This document shows, in pieces, positions 16,201-22,438 of a stretch of 35,436 bases of DNA. The stretch comes from Microscillaceae bacterium. Lineage in GTDB: Bacteria > Bacteroidota > Bacteroidia > Cytophagales > Microscillaceae. Both the position numbers and the translations under genes were made by a program. The notes under the pieces were generated by a model, which was given only the letters and a program-made list of their open reading frames with translations, was not told where the DNA came from and made no database searches. Location of the stretch: NCBI GenBank assembly GCA_025455045.1, contig JALONJ010000005.1, positions 1-35,436 on the forward strand, given 5' to 3'. Within the stretch, counting starts at the first letter, position 1, and every line of letters starts with the position of its first letter.

Positions 16201-16896
16201 CTCATCCCCTCACCTTTTAAAATAGATATCAATTTTATCAATAATCCAAGCGACAAACTTAATATTCAAACTACCGTAACAGCTATACAAGCATTAAGTC
16301 GTCCTATTATTATTCATACGGTAGTAATTGAAAAAAATATTGCCAAAGACAAAATCGATACCGATTCAGCGTTTATTAATGTCGTAAAAAAAATGCTTCC
16401 TGATGCGGCTGGTACCTTTTATAATCAGCCTTGGACGGCCGGAAGTAGCCAAATTTTTAATCAATCACTCACATTGTATGACCTTACCCAATCCAATGTC
16501 TTAAATCCTGTAATTTATGACCCCAATCAATTGGCGGTGGTGGTATTTATTCAAGATGATGAAACTAAAGAAATTTATCAATCATCGGTGATTACTACGC
16601 CCAGTGTTGCCCCACCTTTGGTGTCCGGCATTGAAGACCCTATTTTGAAAAGACTCAAAATGTTTCCCAACCCTACTCAACGAGAATTAAATTTTGATTT
16701 TGGGCAAATAATGGGTGAAGAATACCAATGGGAGATTTATAATCATTGGGGAGTAAAATTAATAGCTGGCAAATTTGCCGAAAATAACAAACTAACTACT
16801 TGCAAAGTTGATGATTTGGCAAAAGGAATGTATGTAGTCAAAATTGTCAATCGAAAAAATAAAGCTAATGTAGTGAAAAAATTAATTATCAATTAG
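13282..16896 (+). CDS. Large T9SS-secreted protein with PKD domain
   Basis: A 1,204-residue exported protein. An N-terminal hydrophobic signal is followed by several Ig-like/PKD-type beta modules; the clearest PKD is near 585-665 with FTWDFGDGST. A jelly-roll/MAM-like region (about 690-875) contains LSMSIWSDSDIGSDGAVLQV and DGFAFDSVRIE. A segment near 875-950 (SIVEYFTN ... ALFYGISKAPRAAIDG) resembles the Omp28 thioredoxin-like family but lacks the CxxC. The last 78 residues (from MFPNPTQRELNF at 1127) form the type A T9SS sorting domain, so the protein should cross the outer membrane by the type IX system and be surface-attached or released. The first two thirds are more AT-rich, with different codon choice from the last third. 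It is the last gene of the operon. Confidence 0.88.
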   Translation: MKKVYKIFISSLLLGISFGFIFKEKSFVNSFYTKEKSQPTSKPSKIAAVNITAPTLNNVCINAGYRTLSNIVITENAVGDFPNGTNNTLVLKMPSDFELEANQGNIAYQNGRDITAANILSVSVDKVVIIYTVGGTTQSDVLTISGLKVRAKVNPAPNNQMIVETAAPAIAGITTGTTTVATFTISNLGKPAQIGSTLSFCANNLASAQIRFNSANADKLKWYRAPGLKQSIIAATQNNNTPINITTLLGNNPAVGTHTVYVTGKKDGGGEVCESEETAVAIEITPNPVIALAKNVSDVTCVGKSVTFTAVGPDGNYKFEITGGTSNPSLQDSNSKTYTRTFGQAGNYTITVTYTSSGCSSISAAVGLNVLPEPDVKFIDPETGNVRTSIVLNRNVPSYRLRIFVDKPGGTFFIPDITITDGDKVETKDFTENDPYSLTYTYTDPITGCSKSFNTQISINDVPIFLFKVPVIDNDINACIYDSPRGPLLVQLSPSLGQSILERYRIGTINSIESSDLASFDVNTKTFYPDRLMIPEGQSFLEVNFQFRFQVDENLNFGTSNPPNYQPISGGFQFFYSTKIRVYKRPTGTIQVISGLCSGSGNPKFKAITDYPTPSFTWDFGDGSTQTTNTPVVTKSAPYSEAKEYVVTLTISSSGCESEPIVQNIRIFPYYQNITATDPLYIKNEECQEQGLRNTWALGIPDPNRNIKANKSIWSTMIYATQNQDAIPSTSYSNSQKSYVECPCINLNQLNRPVLSMSIWSDSDIGSDGAVLQVTYNDGESWSTVGNIDEGINWYNRKDILGLPVEGNTGPRGTRQGWSGRDQGWRIARFPLDEIKSTASNKPIRFRVFFGSNADNPPDKYDGFAFDSVRIESRNRQSIVEYFTNTISVDSLNNENYFIKTFPDPQDELTNIQYHTNFVDGVENILYKDNPADPSARALFYGISKAPRAAIDGSTKPESRFSLWGPAEFRKKTLIPSPFKIDINFINNPSDKLNIQTTVTAIQALSRPIIIHTVVIEKNIAKDKIDTDSAFINVVKKMLPDAAGTFYNQPWTAGSSQIFNQSLTLYDLTQSNVLNPVIYDPNQLAVVVFIQDDETKEIYQSSVITTPSVAPPLVSGIEDPILKRLKMFPNPTQRELNFDFGQIMGEEYQWEIYNHWGVKLIAGKFAENNKLTTCKVDDLAKGMYVVKIVNRKNKANVVKKLIIN

Positions 16897-16948
16897 ACCT
16901 ACCTGTCTTTGGTAAATAGTCAAAATTCGTTTTTTTAAATATAAACGC

Positions 16949-16977
16949 ATAACTCATTGATAATCAATTATTTATAA
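16949..16977. repeat. TGATWATCA palindrome beside terminator
   Basis: Core 16958-16966. It sits directly before the true intrinsic terminator at 16981, which argues that the palindrome is not itself the terminator. Confidence 0.82.
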
Positions 16978-16980
16978 AAA

Positions 16981-17014
16981 AACCTTCCTTTCTCACCCTG
17001 TAGAATGGAAGGTT
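16981..17014. terminator. Bidirectional intrinsic terminator
   Basis: The stem AACCTTCC (16981-16988) pairs with GGAAGGTT (17007-17014). It extends inward by TTCT/AGAA after a T-T mismatch, with loop CACCCTGT. It is preceded by a run of A and followed by a run of T, so it works on both strands. It lies between the convergent ends of the T9SS gene (16896) and the SDR gene (17030). Confidence 0.88.
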
Positions 17015-17029
17015 TTTTTTAGAATTTTT

Positions 17030-17791
17030 TTATAAAAACATCCCGCCCGAGGCTTCAATGCGTTGGGCATTAATCCAGCGAGCTTCGGGGCTACACAAGA
17101 AAGCTACCACCCCGCCAATATCATCGGGCAAGCCTACCCTGCCCAAAGCCGTTTGCGAAGCAATAAAATCTTTGATAGCCGGATTGTATTCAAATGCCGG
17201 TTTGGTAAAATCGGTTTCAATAGCTCCCGGAGCTACCAAATTGGCAGTAATGCCCCGCCCGCCCAGCTCTTTTGCCAAATATTTGGTAAAGGTTTCAATC
17301 GCCCCCTTCATCGCCGCATAGGCACTATAGCCCGGAATGGCAAAGCGCGTAAGCCCGGTAGAGAGATTGATAATGCGCCCGCCATCGGCTACGATAGGCA
17401 ACAAGGTCTGAGTCAAAAAATAAACTCCTTTGAAGTGAACATTGAAAAGGGCATCAAAATTGGCTTCGGTCGTTTGTGAAACCAAGGCGTGCGAATCAAT
17501 ACCGGCATTGTTAATCAAAAAATCAAAATTAGACCGTTGCCATTTGACCGGCAAAATTGTTTGCAATTGCTGGGCAAAATCGGCAAAAGTATCAATTTGT
17601 GCCGTGTCGAGGCGGAGGGCTACAGCTTTTTGTCCCATTTGTTCAATTTGTGCCACGACTGCTTCCGCTTCGGCTTGCTGACTACGATAGGTGATGATGA
17701 CATCAATGCCTTTTTGGGCTAAATGCAAGGCTGAGTTTTTGCCCAAGCCCCGACTTCCGCCGGTGATGAGCGCGATTTTTGAATGATTCAT
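17030..17791 (-). CDS. SDR-family NAD(P)-dependent oxidoreductase
   Basis: A 253-residue classical short-chain dehydrogenase/reductase. The nucleotide-binding motif TGGSRGLGKN lies at 10-19, NNAG at 94-97, catalytic Ser144 in NLSTG, and Tyr158/Lys162 in YAAMK. The C-terminal PGAIETDF (188-195) is also typical. The arginine in the TYRS stretch at residue 36 suggests NADP(H) preference. It resembles FabG-like proteins, but the substrate cannot be assigned. The remnant of an AraC-type regulator lies just upstream on the same strand, and an intact AraC gene lies 2 kb further, so it was probably once in an araC-SDR unit. Confidence 0.92.
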   Translation of the reverse strand: MNHSKIALITGGSRGLGKNSALHLAQKGIDVIITYRSQQAEAEAVVAQIEQMGQKAVALRLDTAQIDTFADFAQQLQTILPVKWQRSNFDFLINNAGIDSHALVSQTTEANFDALFNVHFKGVYFLTQTLLPIVADGGRIINLSTGLTRFAIPGYSAYAAMKGAIETFTKYLAKELGGRGITANLVAPGAIETDFTKPAFEYNPAIKDFIASQTALGRVGLPDDIGGVVAFLCSPEARWINAQRIEASGGMFL

Positions 17792-17865
17792 TGTATTGTT
17801 TAGTTTTAATTTTCAATTCTAATTACAATACAAAGTTAGGGACATCAATGCCCTGATTGTCAGTA

Positions 17866-17976
17866 CATTTCAAAGACTTTTGGGTATATTTCAAATGTTT
17901 TGATTTTTGTGATAGCTGGCGGGAGATTGTTGGGTATGTTTTTAAAAAATTTGGCGAAATGCGCAATATGATTAAG
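17866..17976 (-). pseudogene. Remnant of AraC-type regulator 3' end
   Basis: 17892-17976 matches the 3' end of the intact araC gene (19815-19900) closely: the reverse strand reads AHFAKFFKN against AHFAKFFKK in the intact gene. One base is missing after TATG, which shifts the frame, and the stop is lost. A second short block at 17866-17891 matches 19628-19654, the segment that lies beyond the stop of the intact gene. Only about 25 codons survive. Confidence 0.75.
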
Positions 17977-18004
17977 GAATGAGTTAATTATAAGATGTGC
18001 TGAT

Positions 18005-18033
18005 GTAATACATTGATTATCAATTAATTCATA
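18005..18033. repeat. TGATWATCA palindrome copy
   Basis: Core 18014-18022; arms GTAATACAT and ATTAATTCATAA. Confidence 0.75.
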
Positions 18034-18089
18034 AATTCAATTGTTTACTTTATTTTATTCTTGTTCCTAAGGAATTGGAAACCACTAAT

Positions 18090-18237
18090 TAGTTCTACTT
18101 TGGCACTTTAAATGATGAGTGGGACAATTTTAAACTATAGTTTAGGTATTTCTTCGAGTATTTGTCTTAAATTGTATTTTTCTATGTTTCCTATGTTTCT
18201 ATGTGGTTCAAAAATTGAAAGTGCCAAAGTAGAATTA
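18090..18237. repeat. Inverted-repeat element
   Basis: Arms of 24 nt at 18090-18113 and 18214-18237 are inverted repeats with two mismatches; the shared part is TTCTACTTTGGCACTTT. The interior contains a perfect 14-bp palindrome TAAACTATAGTTTA at 18131-18144. A related fragment (CCACTTTGGCAC) appears at 307-318. It may be a MITE or the paired ends of a lost element. Confidence 0.6.
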
Positions 18238-18335
18238 GGACTTGGATAAATACTTGATCATCATTGACTTTTGACAAATAAAAGTGTAACCCAGATTTTA
18301 GGCTGTGGGAGGCACAGCCTTTAATGTTACAATAC

Positions 18336-18363
18336 TATGAATACTTGATAATCAAATACTTAC
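18336..18363. repeat. TGATWATCA palindrome copy
   Basis: Core 18346-18354; arms GAATACT and AATACTTAC. Confidence 0.75.
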
Positions 18364-18402
18364 GAAAAATTAGCTTATGCGCCACTTGTTTTCATAAAAA
18401 CA

Positions 18403-18430
18403 GATAATTATCTGATTATCAAGCATTTAA
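18403..18430. repeat. TGATWATCA palindrome copy
   Basis: Core 18413-18421; just 14 nt beyond the stop of the antirepressor gene. Confidence 0.75.
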
Positions 18431-18443
18431 AGTTTATCATCTC

Positions 18444-19223
18444 TCAACTCAAGCTCAAAATTCTGATTATTTCGTGAATCTGAATCAAATCATCGGCATC
18501 TAAACGATACCATTCTAGGTCGATTCGTTTATAATAAAAATGCGTGTGCAAAAAATTTTCAAGTGCCATTGCATAACGCGGGTCGGGGCAAGGAATATTC
18601 ATTACAACCTGCAAATTGGGCAAAAAAGTCCGCCCCTTGGTAATTCTGGTATTTACATCTTTGCTATGCCCGATTTTATAACCCCCAGAGTCGGGATTGA
18701 GAATGATGTAAACAAATGCCTCCAGGTTTTCGGGAAGTATAGCCGTCCGTTTTTCAAGGCGATTAATTTGCCATTTGAGGTCTTCGAGTTCTTGCTCCAT
18801 CTTTTGTTGAAAAGGCTTGAACCACTCGGGCATTACCTCGTTTTTCTCTAAGTAATTGATTATCAAGTCCTCTGCCCAGTCACGGAACAATTTGGCTTTT
18901 TTGGATTTGATAAAAAAGCCCAAGCGAATCACTCCACGCTTGGTCCAGAAAATCCGCTTAATTTGCAAATTGGTCGAGACCCACATTTTGTGGGTCTCGA
19001 CCAATTCGCTGGAAATGGGGTTTTTATCATTTTCAACAATGAAGTGTTTTCCCTCAATAAATTCTTCAGAATTTCGGCTCTTGTGATTGTGTATAGCTTT
19101 TTCGCCTATTTCATACCCTTTGGCAACCAAAGCCGTTTCCATTAACCACTCGTGTTCGGGGCTTGCCCAAACTTCTAGGCTCAGTTCCTCGAACTTAACC
19201 AAGATTTTTTTGTAATTTTGCAT
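18444..19223 (-). CDS. Phage-antirepressor-like protein with GIY-YIG (T5orf172/MUG113) domain
   Basis: A 259-residue two-domain protein. Residues about 5-125 resemble the DNA-binding part of phage antirepressors (BRO/KilA-N type), with EGKHF and the strongly patterned WTKRGVIRLGFFIKSKKAKLFRDWAEDLI. A short coiled coil (about 135-160) links to a C-terminal GIY-YIG nuclease-like domain: VYI at 171-173, YKIG at 182-185, Arg193, Glu222, His226, and EWY at 237-239. Such proteins are common in phages and mobile elements. Residues 72-85 are encoded by a perfect 18-bp palindrome in the DNA. A broken paralog lies just upstream at 19356-19617. It may regulate or cut DNA; the role is not known. Confidence 0.82.
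   Translation of the reverse strand: MQNYKKILVKFEELSLEVWASPEHEWLMETALVAKGYEIGEKAIHNHKSRNSEEFIEGKHFIVENDKNPISSELVETHKMWVSTNLQIKRIFWTKRGVIRLGFFIKSKKAKLFRDWAEDLIINYLEKNEVMPEWFKPFQQKMEQELEDLKWQINRLEKRTAILPENLEAFVYIILNPDSGGYKIGHSKDVNTRITKGRTFLPNLQVVMNIPCPDPRYAMALENFLHTHFYYKRIDLEWYRLDADDLIQIHEIIRILSLS
18968..19006. repeat. Perfect 18-bp palindrome inside antirepressor coding region
   Basis: Left arm 18968-18985 (AATTGGTCGAGACCCACA) and right arm 18989-19006 are exact reverse complements, separated by TTT. It is fully inside the coding frame, just before the WTKRGVIRLG motif. Confidence 0.9.
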
Positions 19224-19240
19224 CGAACAATTTGTTTAGC

Positions 19241-19288
19241 AAACCTCTTTAGCATTGTCGCCTTAGAATTGACTTGCTTTAGAGGTTT
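19241..19288. repeat. Inverted repeat in antirepressor 5' leader
   Basis: AAACCTCTTTAGCA (19241-19254) is an inverted repeat of 19275-19288, with 12 of 14 positions matching. It lies 18-65 nt upstream of the antirepressor ATG on the minus strand, so it could be an operator or leader hairpin. A separate perfect palindrome AAACCTAGGTTT lies at 19308-19319. Confidence 0.5.
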
Positions 19289-19355
19289 TGTTTTTAAAAA
19301 TATTTCCAAACCTAGGTTTTTTTAGTTGAAAAATCCAATCTTTTTGAGCAATTTT

Positions 19356-19617
19356 TTAGCTCTTTTTGCATCGTTTGTGGAACAATTTGGCTTTTTTGGA
19401 TTTGATAAAAAAGCCCAAGCGAATCACTCCACGCTTGGTCCAATATCTAATATTTCGAATTTGACCTGATTCTGCATTTTGCAGAATCAGGTAATGTTTG
19501 TTTTCTATCAATTCATCTTGATTACGCAAATTATGGGAGTAAATAGCCTTTTCACTCACTTCATACCCTTTGGCAACCAAAGCCGCTTCCATTAACCACT
19601 CGTGTTCGGGGCTTTCA
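19356..19617 (-). pseudogene. Truncated paralog of the antirepressor/GIY-YIG gene
   Basis: The frame reads ESPEHEWLMEAALVAKGYEVSEKAIYSHNLRNQ... and ends after WTKRGVIRLGFFIKSKKAKLF with an unrelated tail HKRCKKS. It matches residues 21-113 of the protein at 18444-19223. The first 20 residues and the whole coiled coil and GIY-YIG domain are missing. An ATG at 19592 leaves an open frame of 78 codons, so a short DNA-binding peptide could still be made. The N-terminal break abuts the short block shared with the araC remnant region. Confidence 0.75.
19464..19492. repeat. Perfect 13-bp palindrome in truncated paralog
   Basis: ACCTGATTCTGCA (19464-19476) and TGCAGAATCAGGT (19480-19492) are exact reverse complements separated by TTT. 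It occupies the same place relative to the WTKRGVIRLG motif as the 18-bp palindrome of the full-length gene, with the same loop but a different stem sequence. Confidence 0.88.
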
Positions 19618-19672
19618 GCAACATAGGCACTTCAAAAACTTTTGGGTATATTTTCAATACTTCAGACATTTT

Positions 19673-19702
19673 TTATAAGTACTTGACTATCAGTCAGTTA
19701 TG
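19673..19702. repeat. TGATWATCA palindrome, variant core
   Basis: Core TGACTATCA at 19684-19692; arms TTATAAGTACT and GTCAGTTATGA. Confidence 0.65.
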
Positions 19703-19718
19703 ATATTTCAAATATTTT

Positions 19719-19747
19719 TTATAACTAGCTGATAATCAAGTACTTAG
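19719..19747. repeat. TGATWATCA palindrome copy
   Basis: Core 19730-19738; left arm TTATAACTAGC. A degraded GC-rich hairpin follows at 19767-19787. Confidence 0.8.
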
Positions 19748-19812
19748 CAAATAACTAGGAAAAGAACCCCCTCCGGGGGCAGGGGGCTTAGAAACTGTCC
19801 AAACTATTGATT

Positions 19813-20718
19813 TTAAATGTTTTGATTTTTGCGATAGTCGGAGGGAGATTGTTGGGTATGCTTTTTAAAAAATTTGGCGAAATGTGCCGTATCATTAAAC
19901 CCCAACCCGAAAGCTATTTCCGAAATATTTTGACTGGTATTTTGCAATCTAGCTTGGGCTTCGGCAAGAATACGGGTTTGAATCCAATCCGATGCCGATT
20001 TGCCGGTTTCTTCTTTGATTACATTGCTCAGGTAGTTGGGGTGGACGTTCAAATCTTCGGCTAATTCTTTGATAGTCAATACTTTATTTATTTCACCAAT
20101 GGCTAATTGCTGAAAATTTTTGTTCAAAAGATTTTTAAATTCTTGTACCAATTCTGTGGCGCGAGAAGCCGGTTTGAGGTGGGCGCGGTGGGTAATCAGC
20201 AACTCTTTGGTTTTGAACAATAAAATTGTCAATAAATTGGTCAAAATTGCCGATTTATAAGGCGAAGTTCCATTATACTCCTGCAACATTTGTTGAGCCA
20301 ACGTAGCTAAATCATTGAAAATCAATTGATTGAGATACATTACCGGCGTGGTTTCATAAATCAAAAAAGGAAACAATTGATAAAAATCACCCGCAAAATA
20401 CTGCTTGACAAATTTTTCGGAGAAAGTCACCATATATCCTTCCATCAAGTCTTCAATTTGAAATGATTTTAAATGCCCCGGATTGGTAAAATAAAAAGTA
20501 TAAGGAATGATGTTAAAAGTCTGATTATCAATCGTGTAGCTACCTTTACCCTTTTCTATCAATAAAAAAGTGTAATAATTCGTGCGAAACAAAGGCGATT
20601 TCATAGGCTGGTCACCGTGCAAGCCTTGCATCGGATGGACAGTCATTTCTAAATTTTGACTGAGTGGCAGACCTATCGAAGAAAAAAACTCTTGCAAGGT
20701 TTGATAGATTTTTTCCAT
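19813..20718 (-). CDS. AraC-family transcriptional regulator
   Basis: A 301-residue regulator. The N-terminal two thirds form a cupin-type sensor region (FLLIEKGKGSYTIDNQTFNI ... YTFYFTNPGHLKSFQIED). The C-terminal AraC/XylS domain (about 205-298) has two helix-turn-helix units: LTIKELAEDLNVHPNYLSNVIKE and ISEIAFGLGFNDTAHFAKFFKKHTQQSPSDYR. The 3' end is duplicated as a frameshifted remnant upstream of the SDR gene. AraC regulators of this type are often found beside SDR or other oxidoreductase genes in Bacteroidota, so an SDR is a likely target. It is divergent from the eCIS cluster (start 441 bp away), but a link to eCIS control is only a possibility. Confidence 0.9.
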   Translation of the reverse strand: MEKIYQTLQEFFSSIGLPLSQNLEMTVHPMQGLHGDQPMKSPLFRTNYYTFLLIEKGKGSYTIDNQTFNIIPYTFYFTNPGHLKSFQIEDLMEGYMVTFSEKFVKQYFAGDFYQLFPFLIYETTPVMYLNQLIFNDLATLAQQMLQEYNGTSPYKSAILTNLLTILLFKTKELLITHRAHLKPASRATELVQEFKNLLNKNFQQLAIGEINKVLTIKELAEDLNVHPNYLSNVIKEETGKSASDWIQTRILAEAQARLQNTSQNISEIAFGLGFNDTAHFAKFFKKHTQQSPSDYRKNQNI

Positions 20719-20779
20719 CGGGTTTTTAAGTTACGTTTTGAGCAAAAAAGTAAAACAGAGGGTTTAAACTTAATTATTC

Positions 20780-20806
20780 TTAACTATTTGATAATCAATT
20801 AGTTAT
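20780..20806. repeat. TGATWATCA palindrome copy
   Basis: Core 20789-20797; arms TTAACTATT and ATTAGTTAT. It is 62 nt upstream of the araC start. Confidence 0.82.
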
Positions 20807-21054
20807 GAAAATATGATTTTCAATCCCTACCTAGTACAACTTTTTGAATATCAAATATTTATAAAAAAAATTATAAAAATTCCGAAACTAATAAAGATTT
20901 TTTTATCTTTCGAAAAAATTATATTTGGTTGTCATTCTGCCAAAGCAAATATTCAGGATTGCCTCAATGAATGATTTATCATTTTAACTATTTGATTATA
21001 AACGAATTACAATTTTAGCTAAAAAATATTACATCATTTGCAACCTTTAGTTTG

Positions 21055-21080
21055 GTAAGTCGTTGATAATCAAGAAAAAT
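21055..21080. repeat. TGATWATCA palindrome, right arm degraded
   Basis: Core 21064-21072 is intact; the right arm AGAAAAAT has lost the TTA end. Confidence 0.6.
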
Positions 21081-21159
21081 ATAGGCAAAATATTTGCTTT
21101 TATTTATATAAATTACATTCCAAGCCTAACTCATAAAATAATATTTTGTAAATGCCAGT

Positions 21160-22221
21160 ATGCAAGAAATCGAAATTGAAATAAGTTATAATACCTTTCT
21201 AGGCGTTGAGCTATCTCACCAATATTTTGGTGAAGAAGCAACTGAAGTTTTTAAGTGGCTACCTACCTCCGAAACCGCCCAGCTCTGGCGCAAAATGGGC
21301 TTGTTATTTCGACTCGAGAAAGACGGCTGGGTGATTTTGAATGCTTCCGACCTCCGCGAAAACTTCATCAAAATTCTTGAAACCCAATCCGATATAAAAT
21401 TTTGCTTTTATTTATACTTCAACAATCCTTATTTTCTACACTATACCGATTTGCCTCTGGAAAGCAAAGGCAAAGCCTTGTATCTATGCCCCCAAAAAAA
21501 TGATTTTTTACATAGCCAAGAATCGGTAAGCGAAGCCGATTTGTTGCCCATTCGCCCAACCTATTTTCAAATAAATAACTTGGCAAAAAATGCCGAAATA
21601 GCCCTCAAAAATGAAAGTGGGCAATTAGTTTTTCAAACCCAAACCGATGCAAATGGTTTAGCTACTCTTGATTTGAAAGATACTCCTTTGGGCAGGCTTA
21701 CTTTGTTTGAAAATAATAAGGCTAAAGATTCATTTTTATATACCAATGCGCCGAGCTTGAGCGGGCATCGTTTGGTGGCGTGGGTCGAAATTCCCATCAC
21801 CCAAGCAATGCTCAACAATTATTTGAAAGCCCTCAAAGCCGAAGAACCCATTGATTATCAAGGATTTAAACTCAATTTTAAGGCTCGCTCAACTTATTGG
21901 AAATATTATTTAATTCCTAAATACAATGAATCGCTCAAGCAGACAAGCGTAGAAACCAATGACAATAAGATTAACTTTGGCGAACCCAAAATTGAAACTG
22001 CCCCCAATGGCTTGTCAGCAATCTGTTTTGAATCAAATGTGCCTTTGCTTTTGCAAAAAAAATCACCTTATAGTTTTCAATTATTCAAAAAGAAAGATAA
22101 CAAAGGCAATAATGTAAATTTATTGCTCCGCAAATTACCCTACCCAAGTATTGAAATGCTTAAGCCTACCTCCAGAGAGGCAAAAGCCAAGATATATTCG
22201 GAAATGGTGATATATGTCTAA
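21160..22221 (+). CDS. eCIS-linked protein of unknown function
   Basis: A 353-residue protein beginning MQEIEIEISYNTFLGVELSHQYFG. I do not recognise a named domain. It has no signal peptide or membrane segment, as expected for a particle component or cytoplasmic assembly factor. The first 100 residues include an LPTSETAQLWRKMGLLFRLEKDGWVIL stretch. Residues about 128-185 look like a small beta-sandwich insert (FQINNLAKNAEIALKNESGQLVFQTQTDANGLATLDL). A beta-rich C-terminal part follows. It is first in the cluster and 217 bp before the sheath gene, in the same orientation. A structural or capping role is inferred from position only. Confidence 0.72.
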   Translation: MQEIEIEISYNTFLGVELSHQYFGEEATEVFKWLPTSETAQLWRKMGLLFRLEKDGWVILNASDLRENFIKILETQSDIKFCFYLYFNNPYFLHYTDLPLESKGKALYLCPQKNDFLHSQESVSEADLLPIRPTYFQINNLAKNAEIALKNESGQLVFQTQTDANGLATLDLKDTPLGRLTLFENNKAKDSFLYTNAPSLSGHRLVAWVEIPITQAMLNNYLKALKAEEPIDYQGFKLNFKARSTYWKYYLIPKYNESLKQTSVETNDNKINFGEPKIETAPNGLSAICFESNVPLLLQKKSPYSFQLFKKKDNKGNNVNLLLRKLPYPSIEMLKPTSREAKAKIYSEMVIYV

Positions 22222-22223
22222 AT

Positions 22224-22324
22224 GCCTCCCCCAGCCCCTCCAAAGGAGGGGAGTTAACTCCTCCCTCCCGCCAAAGACGAGGAGGGACTTTCTCCCCCTC
22301 CTTCGGAGGGGGTTGGGGGGAGGC
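22224..22324. repeat. Paired GC-rich hairpin element
   Basis: Outer arms GCCTCCCCCAGCCCCTCC (from 22224) and the complementary G-rich arm ending GGGGGGAGGC at 22324 enclose two or three smaller hairpins (CCCCTCC-AAA-GGAGGGG and CCCCCTCC-TTC-GGAGGGGG). It lies between the first eCIS gene and the sheath gene. Confidence 0.75.
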
Positions 22325-22438
22325 TCTCACTTTGGTTTGATTATTGAATAAAAATAATTCAAAAGTTTCTTATTTGTTTTATAAAATTTGAATACATCGC
22401 ATTAAGTAATTTACGAAAACCTCTTATCATTTCGAAAT

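Larger units (their letters stand above)
17792..18443. other. Intergenic region with gene remnant and repeats
   Basis: A 652-bp gap between the SDR and antirepressor genes. It holds the araC remnant (17866-17976), an inverted-repeat element (18090-18237), a hairpin AGGCTGTG/CACAGCCT (18300-18320), and palindromes with cores at 18014, 18255 (variant TGATCATCA), 18346 and 18413. No intact gene is seen. Confidence 0.65.
20719..21159. other. Divergent intergenic region upstream of eCIS cluster
   Basis: A 441-bp gap between the araC gene (-) and the first eCIS gene (+). It holds one good palindrome (core 20789), one with a degraded right arm (core 21064), and weaker traces near 20842 and 20990. 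It should contain the main eCIS promoter; the AT-rich stretch at 21075-21150 is the likely place, but no exact TAnnTTTG with a -33 partner was found. Confidence 0.55.

Noticed and set aside
18300-18320. AGGCTGTG/CACAGCCT hairpin as a terminator of the antirepressor gene
   Set aside because: The stem is real, but no T-run follows on the minus strand and it lies over 120 nt beyond the stop, so no role was assigned.
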